This document shows positions 22,366-34,630 of a DNA stretch of 64,000 bases, piece by piece. The DNA comes from Rozella allomycis CSF55. Lineage: Eukaryota > Rozellomycota. How positions within the stretch are numbered: the stretch's first letter is position 1; each line of letters begins with the position of its first letter. Position numbers and translations under genes: made by a program. The notes below the pieces were generated by a model. It saw only the letters and a program-made list of their open reading frames with translations, was not told where the DNA came from and made no database searches. The stretch lies in contig KE560937.1 of the NCBI GenBank assembly GCA_000442015.1, forward strand, positions 1 through 64,000, written 5' to 3'.

Positions 22366-23146
22366 ATGGATCCGGGCGTAGAGTATTACACGCACACTTT
22401 TGTGAATTTTTTTATCTCCGTGCATCCTAGGCATAGATTAAAGAGAACAAGGAGAATTAACAAAGTTGAGTGGAATAAAGGCACACGATACGAGTGCACA
22501 TATCATATGAAAATGCACCAATCATTGTTTATGAAACCTTTAATTGTTACAATGGAACCTAAGTATGCTGTGCATTCACATATAGGTAAGTAATTCACAT
22601 GTTTATAACCTAGCTGAATTTCATTGCGCGATTACTTCAGTATTTTTCGCTGCACCCGTACTTTTAATATTTTTATTAGACTATATACCGATTCTTGTTA
22701 AATCGAGTATATTATGGTCAATATTCACTGCATTGATGTCAGCAACTTATCACGCGTTAAACTGGAACTTTTTAGGGCAACTAGATTGCATGATGGCGTC
22801 AAGTATGTCAGTTCTTGTCATGTTTGCCATAATGTCTGTTAGATTTCCAATGTACGATGACCTAATAACCACACTGGCTGTATACACAACGCTGCTTTGT
22901 ATTTCACTCTATGCTTCCTTTCCTCAAAAATCAACAATTCTTGCTTTAACTATTATCGGCTTGAATTTAATTCCTATGGCGTGGCTTCTAGTATATTTCG
23001 ATGATAAATTAACATCCACATTTGGAACACTGGCTGTGATATCGTTTTGTTTGGATAGATATCATATAACTGCTTCTCACTCCTTTTGGCATATTTTCGC
23101 AGGTATTGGTATGTTTTTAGGACTTAAAAATGCAATTATTCAATAA
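22366..23146 (+). CDS. CREST-superfamily multi-pass membrane protein (putative metal-dependent hydrolase)
   Basis: 250 residues. An N-terminal soluble part of about 70 residues is followed by some six hydrophobic segments. The residues that define the CREST superfamily are present: Ser and His in LMSATYHALN, Asp in GQLDCMMAS, and two His in SHSFWHIF near the C terminus. CREST members include alkaline ceramidases, PAQR receptors and GPI remodelling enzymes (Per1/PGAP3, PGAP6). The exact branch is not clear to me. One intron, 22586-22613 (28 nt). AATAAA overlaps the stop. It is convergent with the PRMT gene. Confidence 0.7.
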
Positions 23147-23168
23147 ATGTAATGTAAGGTTTATTGTA

Positions 23169-24244
<1,076 letters not shown>

Positions 24245-24364
24245 TCACCGGGGTTAACTCTCCCGGTTTATCTTAAAAATAAATAATACCCAATTTTGTT
24301 TTTGGTGCGCATAAAATTTTCAGAGCGTGTTGAAGATTGGAAGATTTTTTTTGAAATTTCAGAG

Positions 24365-25032
24365 ATGAATGAGTGTATCAACCATGCGATGGCTATTCAC
24401 CAAGTGACGTCTTTATTGCATAAAAAACTGGATGTGTAATTAGTATCAAGAAATAATACAGAATCACCGACACTGACCAAATGGAGAGGATTAGCCGTGA
24501 TTTGCAAATATTAGACCAGGAAATGCTAAACACGCTGGAATCATTGAGAGAATTTATGGATAAAGATAAAAAAGCGTGTGAATCGGAATGGCTTACATCT
24601 CCTTTAACTAGGTGCGTGAGAAACGTGGTGAATCAACAAAAAGACGTTTATGAAAAGAAATGCGATGCTAAATTTAACGACAAGGAAAATAATGTTTTTT
24701 ATGACAAGGAAGAGTGTTTAGAAGACTATATAGAGATGGAGATAGGTAAACTAGAGGGAATTTTCGAAACGAATGCGTCTGAGAATGATTCAAAACGATC
24801 GAGATGTACTAATAGAGAAAGAGAAGCAGTTGAATATAGATCTTTGAAAGAATCGACATTGTCATGTTCATCGTCTCAAAGCGAAAGTAGTGGGGATGAT
24901 GAATTGAGGTTGAAAATGGAGGAGCTTGAATATTCCAACTTGGCAAGGCTTGAGATTCTATTTCAAGACTTTTTAAAACGAAAGGAGTTAGATGGGAATA
25001 ACTTTTTGAAGAATAAAAAAAGAAATTGTTAG
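24365..25032 (+). CDS. Small coiled-coil protein, unrecognised
   Basis: 213 residues from two exons; the intron 24436-24461 (26 nt) joins a short first exon to the main one. The first 55 residues and the last 40 are heptad-like; the middle is acidic and Ser-rich (STLSCSSSQSESSGDD). I do not recognise a family. It is transcribed divergently from PRMT1 and convergently with XMAP215. A subunit of a small coiled-coil complex is one possibility, but nothing specific supports it. Confidence 0.7.
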
Positions 25033-25102
25033 ATAATTTAACAAGTTTAACGATACATGCTTTTTGTTTAAGAGATATTTTCTTCATTTAAGAAATATTG
25101 TT

Positions 25103-28100
25103 TTATTTGTTTTGCTTTAATAATTCCAATCTTTGTTTAAGATCTGCCAAAGTATCTTCAGCCATTTTTGTGGAACTCGAGGGTTCAGGAATTTGACTGG
25201 TCTGTACGTTTAAACTTGAATCTTTTTCAGTGTCACTTGTTTGAATGTTATAAACTTGCTTGATTTGTTCTAATTTCTTGTGGTAATCTTGAGCTGGATT
25301 GGCGACTAGAAAAAGTTAAAATGAATGATTACCGAAATTGATTGATGCTGAAGGAGCAGCAAAGGCAGGTGGAGGTTCTCTTCTTTCTAGAGCAATGTTG
25401 CATAGACCTCTTTTAATGTACCCTTGAAAGAATGAACCTGTTTTAGAGAGATGAGATTCGATTTTAGGAGTGAGTTGAGGATATTGTTTTTGAAAGTCGT
25501 ATAATTCTTCCATACCTTGTTTAGTTAATTCTTTGGAACCAATATTTTTAAAAATGACATACAATTTCGCTTGAGCTTCTTTTTCAGAAATTTCGTTATT
25601 TGGTTTTGGAATTTCTGAATTTTGAGATTGAGAAATTTCAGGAATTGGATCTGTGCGATCTGAGCGAATTTCATTCTTTTTTATAGAGTCTAGCATTAGT
25701 GATATGTAATTGAAAGCAAATGATTGTTCATAGTTATCTAATGATTGAATATCTACGAGGATGGAATCTTTGAGAGACAAGACTAGTTCATGAAGCATAG
25801 TTTTGACAGTTTTGAGGGGAGTGTCTGAGAGTGCCAATTTGTTTAAAGATCTCTTTTTCCATTCATTTGGCGGGATGTTAGTTAAGAATTGGTTGATCAA
25901 GTAAATTAAATGTTTTGAATCCAGATTGCAATCCTTGACGTCGTCTTTGATTAATCTTGTGACTTTCCAAGCGCATTTCATGACGTATTGGCAGTATTTT
26001 GCAGTTGATGAATCTTGTTCGGTGATTTTGTCTTGATGGATGAGATTTGAAGTTCTTTCTAATTCACTCAAAATAACAGAATAAAGATCATTTCTATTTG
26101 CATTGTCTAGAATTCTAACTATTAAAGCATTTAAAGCTCTATTTAGTTGATCACCCGATTCCATGGAAAGAATTTTGTCATCTAAGATTCTATCCAACAA
26201 TTCTTTGAATAATAAAAGTAAATTTTCTTTTGACACGTGTAAAGTAAAAGTTTTAGAGGTAAAGATTTGAACAAGGGCGTTTAGTATATGTTTCCTTAGT
26301 CTAGCCCCTTCCAATAGATCAGAGCTAGGTTCTAGAACAAATGCAATGTGTAGTTTGAGAGTTAAAGATTGTAAAAGTTGATTTAAATTTGAAATGATTA
26401 AATTTGGATTTGAATTTAATAAGCTTGTGAATTCTTTTAAAGCATCGATAGACTGAAGTGGAATTTCGCTTGTTATTTGAGTTGAAATTAAATCAACGAT
26501 ATAAGCTACAATTACAGGGGTCAGAATATTTTACTTGGCGAATTTCTTGATTGAATTAGAGGGGTGGCAGTAGCAAAAGTATTCATTTGAACTTTTTCAA
26601 CGAGCATTGAAGGATCAATTTTAAATGTTTTAGAAATTTGTGGCAAAGATAAAGAATCCAAACCAAGAGAGAATGGTTTCAATTTTTCAGTAATGTTTTC
26701 ACTAGAAGTATTTTCAGTTGAATTTTCTTTAATAGATTCCTTTGGAACACTTTCACTTTTATTTTCAACCTTTTCAACTTTTAATTCAGTGGAACTTTTA
26801 GAAAGACTTTCTTTGTTTATAGATCTTCTTTTTATTCTTTCATCTAACAAGAATAGAAATTTATCTTCCAATTTGAATAGAGATCTAATTGAAGGATCTA
26901 GTGAGTGAGCAATTGAAATTGTATTCAAAGCAGCGTTTCTAACACACGTGTCTCTGTCAGCAATGAAAGAAGTAATAAAGGGGATAGATTTAGGCAGAGA
27001 GGAAATAGATAAACCATATTTATCAAATAGATTTCCAATTTCTTCTAAACATTCAGATCTAGTTCTTGCATTTTTAGATTTGCAACCATCAAGTATAAAT
27101 AGGAATAGTTTACTACCAGGATATACTTTGGCTAAAGAGTGAATAATATTCTTTATTCTAGATTTAACAATTTCTTTTGAATCGCCAGTTTTCATTACAA
27201 GAAAGGGAATTAAACAATTTGCTTCATAATCATTTAAATGATAATTAATTTCATCCAACTTTTTCATTAAATATTCAATGTAATCTAAAACTTTAACTGT
27301 AATTGTTGTATTTGTATCATACAGTCTAATCGAAATATATTTAAATATCAAATCCAAAACTTTTATTTTTAAATCAAAATTATCAAACTTTTCTAATAAA
27401 TTTATTGCTTCTAAATGATCTTTAAAATTTTCACTAAACAACAAATTATGAAAATTATTTGAAAATTCAGAAATGCATTGTTCTTTAAAGAATTCAAATA
27501 AATCTCTTCTATCTGGCTCATAATTCCACTTGTATATCCCTTTATCTTTTTCCATTCTTGATTCTTTATTCCCCAAACTTGTTATTATCACTTCTTCATT
27601 CTTATTCACTAGAGTTTTCCTTGGTGAATTTAGTTTTAAACTTGATGAACTGTTTAATTTTGAACTTGAATTCATTGGTGATAAACTAGACATTTTGGAA
27701 ATTTCACTATTTGGTCTTTCTTTCTTTTGCTTGACTTCTTCTTTTTCAACTTTATCTTCACATTCTTTTTCCTTGTTTAATGTTAAAAGAAATGGAGCTA
27801 TTTGATTCAATAAAGATGGTTTGAGATCCATTGTCTTTTCTTTAATTAAATCTTGGCTTGGTTGAATCAATTCTAAAATAGATTGTGATTGTTTTCTAAT
27901 ATCTCCAGACTTGTCAAACAAACATTGAATTAAACTAGTCACCAGAAATGAATAATCTACATTCTTTTTAAATATAGATATTTTCTCTTTAAGCCACTTC
28001 AACAGATCTTTTCTTAAATTGGGATTATCTGTCATTAAAACGGTGCCAATTGGAATTATTAACACTTCCAAGCCACATGAACTAAAAATAGAATCCATAG

Positions 28101-31020
28101 ATTTTAACACTGAAGATCTAACTTGTATTTTATTATCAGTTAAACAATTCAACAAAACTATAGCTGTTTGTTTATGAAATATTTTATCAAATGATTTTAC
28201 AGATTCAGCAATCATCCCAATAATCTCACATGTTTGAACAACAATGTTCTTGTTATTATCACTCAATCTCATCTTCAATTCATTCATTAAATCTCCCAAA
28301 TTCCCTTTAATGCATTTATTAGCTCCTTCTATTATAGACATCACTACATCCAATCCCTCCTTTCTAGTCTTCCAGTTTGAATCATGCAAATCATTCATCA
28401 CTTTATTATTCAATTGATTCGATATATCAACACGCTCAATTACAGAATCAATCCCATCCTCATTACTCGTACCATCTTGCTTCCGCGTTGGCTCACTTGG
28501 AATCTTCCCCTTGACTTTATTAAACTCTGCTTCAACCAAACTCAATTGAGCCCCCGGTAGATCTTTCACAGCAACTTCAATCTGCTTCCCAAAATAAACC
28601 CTCAATGTTCCAAATGTTGATGCTCCTGCATTTCTAATTGCTACATTGGAATTCAATACAATTTGTTTCAAAAATTCAATCAAGTTTTTAACTTTAATTC
28701 CTTTCACTCCAAACTCTTCAATCGCACTTTGAATCCACAAAACTATTTCTGAAATTACTTTGGGGCTTTTTATCTTTAAAATAAATTCATAATTAAAACT
28801 CAAAACAAAATTCAAAGATATCTTTTCTGTCAAACTCTTTAATGCATCAGATGCAGCTTTTTTCTGCTTAACATCACCCAATTTCTCTATCAAATTATTC
28901 AAAACAATACTAGCCCCATTCTTATCAACACTCCAATTCTCTACCATCCATTGAATCAAATTTATTAACTTTCCAACAACTTGGAAATTAGAATCTTTAA
29001 ACCCTGGCTTATTACTAAGGAATTTCAAAAATGCTTCAGATTCAATCGTCTTGTCCAATGATTTAACTTTCTCTGTTATATCTTCGATTGCTTCCAATCT
29101 CTCCTTCCAATTTGAACTGCATAAATTATCACAAACATTCTTTGAAATATACTGAAAAACATACTCTTCCGCTTGATCATTTGAATATTTGTACATTATT
29201 GGTTCTAATTCAACCTTTGATGATGTTTTTGATGATAATGATGCTTTAGAAGAAGCTTTGGTTACACTGGGCCCTTTATTAACACTCGCCTTTGAACTTG
29301 TTCTTGATAGCACTGGTTTATTAGCCACTTCTTTCTTAACTACGGGTGGACTGTTTTCTTTCTCTTTAACATCGTTCTTTTTACTTTCTCTCTCCTTCAC
29401 TGCTTTCAATGGTTTCACTTGTGCTTTTTCTGCATAATCTTTAATCTTGGCTTGCTTCGTTGCATCTATTTTATCAAAATACAACAACAACACTCTCTCG
29501 CCAACTAATTTCATAAGCGTTCCAAATGCTTCAAATCCAGCTTCTCTAACCTCACTAACACCATCATCAATTAACTAGAATATTCAATTACATTTCTTAC
29601 CTTTAAAAACATTTCACACATCATTTTAATTTCTTCCTTTTTAGGTGCCACTTTCACCCTGGCCATTGATCTATTTAGCCACAACATACTCTCAGATCTA
29701 ACATTTGGATTCTTATGCGACGTAGCATTCTTCACATCTTCTAAAATATCACTCAATGTCACCGTTGAAGCAATTGCATCCAAAGCACTCCTAAACGATT
29801 CAACGGCTATACTCTTCTTTTCTTTTAATCTCTCAATCAAAGGCCCAACTACAATCGACTTGTAAACACTAAAGGACTTTCTAAGCGATTTGGCTATCTG
29901 GCAAATGCTATTAGATGCTGAAATCGCCAACATTAAATTAGTGTCTGCCATTCTCTTTCCCAACAATCCCATCAACTCTCCATAAGAATCTTCAGCTATC
30001 TTAGGCACTTGAAGAATTTGACTCAGTTCATCTAGAGCTTCTTTTCTAAGCTTCCAATTGCTATTCCCCTGTATGATATTCTAATATCCATCTTACAATA
30101 TTGCCCCAAAAATCTTTCGACAGTTTTGTCAATATAGGTAGAGCTTCTAAAGCCTCCAGCGCCATTTCTGCCTGTGCTTCCTCAGCTTTCAACCTTTCCT
30201 CTTCTTCATCCACCGCATCTGTCGCCTCAACAGGACTCTCTGATCTTAAATATCTCGTTTTTTCCGCCTTTTCATCTTTCACTTTTTCAAACTCGTCGGT
30301 AAGAGCCTTCAATTGAATCGCACTCATGTACGAAAAATGTACAAGTAAACCTTCTTTCATCCATTTATACAACTCCACACCAAGTCTAGTCATTTCTACC
30401 TTGGTCGCTTTATCATTCTTTTCAAAGCCTTTATTGATGCCTTTCAACAGCAACTTTAGATTCAAAGATCCAACTCCAAAAAATCTAATCAAAACCAAAA
30501 TCATGAATTACTTTATCAAATCAGCAAGTGAAGCTGCACAATTAGCGTTTACCTTGGGATTTTTATGTTCCAATCCTTTCAACAGCTCTTCTACCACATA
30601 ATCAGAATTATCAGTCTTTTCAACAAAGAGCAATATCAATTCAATCGCTTTACTTTTCATACTTGATCGATTAGCTGGCATGCCTTTTTCAATCAAAATA
30701 GGCACAAATAAACTTTTTATCCTCCTCAACATCATGCATTTTTCTTACTTTTCAGCCATATCGCCACATTGGAGAAACGCTTCAAGAGTAGCAAATCCAC
30801 CTTCCAAAGCGGCAACATTCGCTTCTTTTGAAATAAGCTTTATATAATCAAGAGATTTTTGAAAAACTGGATCGTTATCCGAGGGACTCAGTCGAAACGA
30901 CTTTTCCAAGTCCTTGTATGCAGAAAGTCGATATTTCCAGTTTTTATGACTTATACGCACATTTATCGGCTCTTGCAAATAACTAGTATCCTCAGGTTCA
31001 GTCTGCTGTTCGGAGAGCAT
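25103..31020 (-). CDS. XMAP215/ch-TOG/Stu2-family microtubule polymerase
   Basis: The longest gene in the window: about 1917 residues in seven exons, with exon lengths summing to 5754. The first TOG domain starts within the first 20 residues (SHKNWKYRLSAYKDLEK). Further TOG arrays have intra-HEAT motifs such as NSNWKLRKEALDEL, SSNWKERLEAIEDI and DSNWKTRKEGLDVV. Basic Ser/Lys-rich linkers separate the arrays, and a C-terminal domain follows. The family adds tubulin at microtubule plus ends and acts at spindle poles and basal bodies. The high TOG number resembles animal and amoebozoan proteins, not the two-TOG yeast form. Introns are 30722-30748, 30485-30511, 30069-30096, 29575-29600, 26506-26534 and 25306-25332. 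AATAAA overlaps the stop. Confidence 0.93.
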
Positions 31021-31104
31021 GCAATAACAAGGGTTAGAAATTTCAAAAATACTTTTGGAGTTTCTAAAATCACAAATTGTATCGAAAAGAATTTTATTAA
31101 TCAT

Positions 31105-31509
31105 TTAGATGGAATATTCAGCTCTGGATCTTGGCAAAGTTGAATCTAGTTTGAAAAATGGATTGTAACCATCAACCGCAGAATCATCAAGAACATACTG
31201 CTCTGGATTGATTTTAGCAACATTGTGTTGATGTCTGGCTAAATTCAAATAGTCTGAAGCCCTGACATGACGCTGTTCAAACTGTGGATCCTTGGACATT
31301 TCATGTTTTAGTAATTCAGAATCGGGTGTTTTCTGGGCAGGCTTGACATGAGATTCCGCCATACCATTTGCTACATGTGTAGCGCCCATAAAGGCTGCTT
31401 GCATTCCGAGAGTATTCATGGCTAGCTGTGATCCTTGTGACATCATTGCTGTTGGTAACGCTGATATTTCAAAGAATATCAATATCGAGGAAAGTAAAAT
31501 GTTTCTCAT
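31105..31509 (-). CDS. Small secreted protein, unrecognised
   Basis: 134 residues, intronless. Residues 1-19 form a clear signal peptide (ILLSSILIFFEISALPTA). The mature part is Met-, Ala-, Gln- and His-rich with no cysteines and no domain I know. It shares an intergenic region of about 190 bases with a divergently transcribed secreted lipase, so the two may be co-regulated. Its stop is 85 bases upstream of the XMAP215 start. In a parasite or predator it would be an effector-like candidate, but that is speculation. Confidence 0.7.
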   Translation of the reverse strand: MRNILLSSILIFFEISALPTAMMSQGSQLAMNTLGMQAAFMGATHVANGMAESHVKPAQKTPDSELLKHEMSKDPQFEQRHVRASDYLNLARHQHNVAKINPEQYVLDDSAVDGYNPFFKLDSTLPRSRAEYSI

Positions 31510-31703
31510 AGATAATGGTATGTTGGGGTTCCGTGAACCATTCCTCTACTTAAATAGTGCTCTAGAAAATTTTCATTGGTTAGTTATGAAACATGGACCG
31601 AAAAACGGACCAATGAAATTCGGTACAAAAATAGACTTGGTCACGTTCACGTATTATGTAAACAAATAAGTGAAATAGTCATTCGTGATCATTTTTACCA
31701 TTC
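31510..31703. promoter_or_regulatory. Shared divergent upstream region of two secreted-protein genes
   Basis: The only spacer between the small secreted protein and the lipase. A-rich and T-rich patches are present, with no motif I can name. A bidirectional promoter is inferred from the arrangement alone. Confidence 0.4.
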
Positions 31704-32867
31704 ATGAAACTAATTAGATTAATCTTTACTACATTAATCACCGCCTTTACACTTCAGTCCACAATTCCTATCTCTTCGTCTTTTCCTGATATGAGTAGCT
31801 GTTTAACTAAAACAATCACCAGCAAAGTCAAAGAAAGATTGCAAAAGTATTTTCTGGGGAAAAAGGTTATGACTGAGGAACAAGTTGCGCTGTCTTTAAA
31901 CAAGCTGTTGTCCAAGGATCCGGTCACAGACATTGAAGTCTATAATCCAGAAGGATTCTGGTCATTTTTGCCAAAGAATTTGTTAGAGCCAGAGTTATTA
32001 CATCGCATGGCATTCTATAATGGTCTAACATACTGTGCTTCAGAGTCAGAAGTACAAGGTGTCTTCAATAACGCCACATTTAGAGGGAAAAGGCACTTTG
32101 CTTCAAAGTCCAATATGCTAAATTGGATTGAGTTAGACGGATTGAAATCTATTACAAAAAACAAGGATTTGAGAGTTATGATTGCTGAAAATCCTAGGGA
32201 CAAGACTTTGGTTATTGCATTCAGGGGATCTAGTAACTTAGACGATTATATAGCAAATTTTAACTCGGAACCGGTGCAGTTTGGTGAAAATAACACGGAT
32301 ACCCGTTTTCCTTTGAAAACTTGCCCCATTCCAGTAGACGGTCATTCCAGATGGGCATTCGAGGGATTTTTGAACAAATTACCTTTAGATATTTTAAGGG
32401 AATTGTCCTTTTATTTAATTAAAGCTTTTAAAAATCATATGACTCATAAAGTAGTGATTACTGGCCATTCTTTAGGGGGTGCCTTAGCTCTCTTTTTCGC
32501 CTTATATATGAAACTAAATTATCCTGAATTCGCTGTATCTGCGATATACACTTATGGTCAGCCTGTTATTGGGTCCACGTTTTTCACGGAGTGGATGGCT
32601 AATTGCATCGGTGTGAACAAAATAGTCAGAGTAGTTTCAGAGAACGATATTGTTCCATGGGTAAGATCGAACTCACAGCAGTCACATCCGGCAAATATGC
32701 CTGAAATATATGTCCCAAACGCTAATGAAAATAAATGGATAGCCTGCAAAGGTTCTTTGGATCCAAAATGCAGCATACAAACCAAGTGCGATGCGAAAGA
32801 TTGGACGACTCACAGATTTTACGGCGGCCTTTTTGCTGGAGAGCAGCTTTGCAAAATCTTTAAATAA
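31704..32867 (+). CDS. Secreted class 3 lipase
   Basis: 387 residues, intronless. The N terminus has a signal peptide (about residues 1-26, hydrophobic IFTTLITAFTLQSTI). The lipase fold shows the oxyanion region (VIAFRGSSNLDDY) and the nucleophile elbow GHSLGGA. A probable catalytic Asp lies in SENDIVPWV and a His in DWTTHRFYGG near the C terminus. Several cysteines suggest disulfides and secretion. It would cleave triacylglycerols or related esters outside the cell. AATAAA overlaps the stop. Lack of introns, like its divergent neighbour, is unusual in this window. Confidence 0.92.
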   Translation: MKLIRLIFTTLITAFTLQSTIPISSSFPDMSSCLTKTITSKVKERLQKYFLGKKVMTEEQVALSLNKLLSKDPVTDIEVYNPEGFWSFLPKNLLEPELLHRMAFYNGLTYCASESEVQGVFNNATFRGKRHFASKSNMLNWIELDGLKSITKNKDLRVMIAENPRDKTLVIAFRGSSNLDDYIANFNSEPVQFGENNTDTRFPLKTCPIPVDGHSRWAFEGFLNKLPLDILRELSFYLIKAFKNHMTHKVVITGHSLGGALALFFALYMKLNYPEFAVSAIYTYGQPVIGSTFFTEWMANCIGVNKIVRVVSENDIVPWVRSNSQQSHPANMPEIYVPNANENKWIACKGSLDPKCSIQTKCDAKDWTTHRFYGGLFAGEQLCKIFK

Positions 32868-32956
32868 AACTTTTTTAAGTAATGAAAGAAGTATCTAACT
32901 ATAAATGAGCAGACAATTATCGCTTGCCATCCTAAACGCTTCCGCATGCAATGTAG

Positions 32957-33242
32957 GTATACGAGAACGTAAATAAGCATTCTATTAGGAGCTGGAAAGT
33001 GGTAGAAGTTGTTAGATACATTTTTTTCGACAGGGTGCACCATCACGTTGGCTTTGCTCTTTCTAGGCGCATTGGGAATTTAGTCATGACGCTTTATTTT
33101 AAATAAGAATCCCTTGGCACAGGCAAATATGGATATCGTCAAGGATAAATGTATGTATCAGGTAGGGGAACATGAAAATTCTTCTTGTCCGGTTGTCCCT
33201 ATTTTCATGAGATATATCTGTCGTATCAAACCACATAAGTAG
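32957..33242 (+). CDS. Possible small protein, 5' end unresolved
   Basis: A frame reading VYENVNKHSIRSWKVVE joins, across a 25-nt GT-AG intron (33083-33107), to a frame containing LAQANMDIVKDKCMYQV and ends at a stop at 33240-33242. Protein-like composition over two exons and an intron of the local size support it. No ATG opens the first exon in frame; a start upstream near 32882 would need an unusually long intron. The family is unknown and the start given is only the first codon of the visible exon. Confidence 0.35.
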
Positions 33243-33336
33243 GTCCATGACTCCATCATCACTAATGTGTCCAAAATAATCACTTTAAGCGTAAAAACGT
33301 TTGTACCATTTTTTTAGTTAGTGGCTTTTCCTTTTC

Positions 33337-33734
33337 ATGCCTGAAATATATTCTGACGTGACTTGGTCGACTTTTCTATACTTTCCTGATAGCCCAAAGG
33401 CATTTTTTGATCTTATTCGAAATGGGAATGTTAAAGCGTGTGTGCTTAATGCAAGTACTGTGCATAGCATAAAGTTATTGAATCTGGCATGTTTAAAGGC
33501 TTCCAATCTTCCAAGAAAAACAAGAACAATATTTACTGATGTGATATATTATTTGTCATTGACAAAAAGTGTACATTTTGTCATTGTTGGAAACAATAGA
33601 TTCAAGACTCGTTAAAGACATTTGGTTGGAATCCCGATTGTGGAGCTTGTTTATTATGTCTAGAACATGATATAGATCCATTCCAAGTAATAAATTTTAG
33701 TTTAATTGAAAGTGGCTCCAAGAGAATAGTTTGA
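33337..33734 (+). CDS. CGI121: Cgi121/TPRKB subunit of the KEOPS complex
   Basis: 122 residues. The segment CVLNASTVHSIKLLNLACLKA and the strand KTRTIFTDVIYYLSLTKSI are typical of Cgi121/TPRKB. Splicing of 33571-33599 (29 nt) then gives IQDSLKTFGW, the family's C-terminal helix region. KEOPS makes the t6A modification on tRNA with Kae1 and Bud32; Cgi121 recruits the tRNA. The start is the first ATG. Confidence 0.8.
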
Positions 33735-33935
33735 AAGGTACCATGAAAGGTATTGAACATTTAAACGACTTCCAGGATCGTTGTTTGATTGACAAAGTAA
33801 TTTATTATTATTTTAAAATTATCTGATATATCAATCTAAAAATTTTGACGAAATTGTACGAAGTATAGCGATTAAAGACTTATCAAAATAAAAACGAAAT
33901 TTCCATAATTTTTGAGACAGTTTTTTCTTCACGTA

Positions 33936-34559
33936 ATGGGGAGAATTTCTATGAGAACAGAGTATAATTCAAAGGGGGTTGAAGGTTATTATCTGGAAAA
34001 TCAAGGGTCTTACAGGAACCATCATTTTCCAGAATTGAGAAGAGCCATCTCTGTGGCGATGGATCTTTGTTATCAAGATCTTTTTTCTAGCAAAAAATAT
34101 ATTAATATCATAGATATCGCATGCGGAAGTGGAGAAGCGGGTATTAGTTTGGCAGAATGGTGTATCAAAAATGATGTATCATTAAATGTTACAGGATGTG
34201 ATCCTTATACGCAAATTGCTTACGAAAATCATTTAAGGTCCTTTATTACTTGTTTACCAGAAAATTCAAAAATTTTTTTCAATGCATTTCAAAATATTTC
34301 TTTTGAAGACATTGCCCGGGGATGTATGGACAGTAATTTTGATTGTGGGATCTGCAGTTTCGCTCTTCACTTAGCATCAGAGTCAGTTTTATTCTCAGTT
34401 TTGTATGAGATATCTATGAAGATGCCTTTTTTTATTATTGTTTCACCTCACAAAAGGCCGGTGGTTAAGGATTACTCTTCTGGATTGGTTTTAATAAAAC
34501 ATTTGACAGTAGAAAGATTACACATACGAGTATTTAAATCAATAAACTATTCATTATAA
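33936..34559 (+). CDS. SAM-dependent methyltransferase, substrate unknown
   Basis: 207 residues, apparently one exon. GVEGYYLENQGSYRNHHFPE precedes a class I methyltransferase motif I (IIDIACGSGEAGISL), followed by the acidic end of the second strand (NVTGCDPYT). The combination of an N-terminal GV-EGYY-SYRN segment with motif I resembles uncharacterised fungal methyltransferases. The first ATG in frame is 33936. Nothing shows the substrate. The neighbours (Cgi121, TBC protein) are not obviously related. Confidence 0.7.
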   Translation: MGRISMRTEYNSKGVEGYYLENQGSYRNHHFPELRRAISVAMDLCYQDLFSSKKYINIIDIACGSGEAGISLAEWCIKNDVSLNVTGCDPYTQIAYENHLRSFITCLPENSKIFFNAFQNISFEDIARGCMDSNFDCGICSFALHLASESVLFSVLYEISMKMPFFIIVSPHKRPVVKDYSSGLVLIKHLTVERLHIRVFKSINYSL

Positions 34560-34630
34560 ATTATATTTGTCGATGGTGGCTAAGTTCGTCTATTCATATC
34601 TAGTTTTAAAACCGATACAGACATTTAGAA

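Noticed and set aside
26693-30601. Long plus-strand open frames opposite the XMAP215 gene
   Set aside because: They are antisense shadows of Ser- and Lys-rich coding sequence, hydrophobic and without motifs.
25316-31104. Separate HEAT-repeat genes
   Set aside because: Six short introns merge them into a single XMAP215-type gene of 1917 codons.
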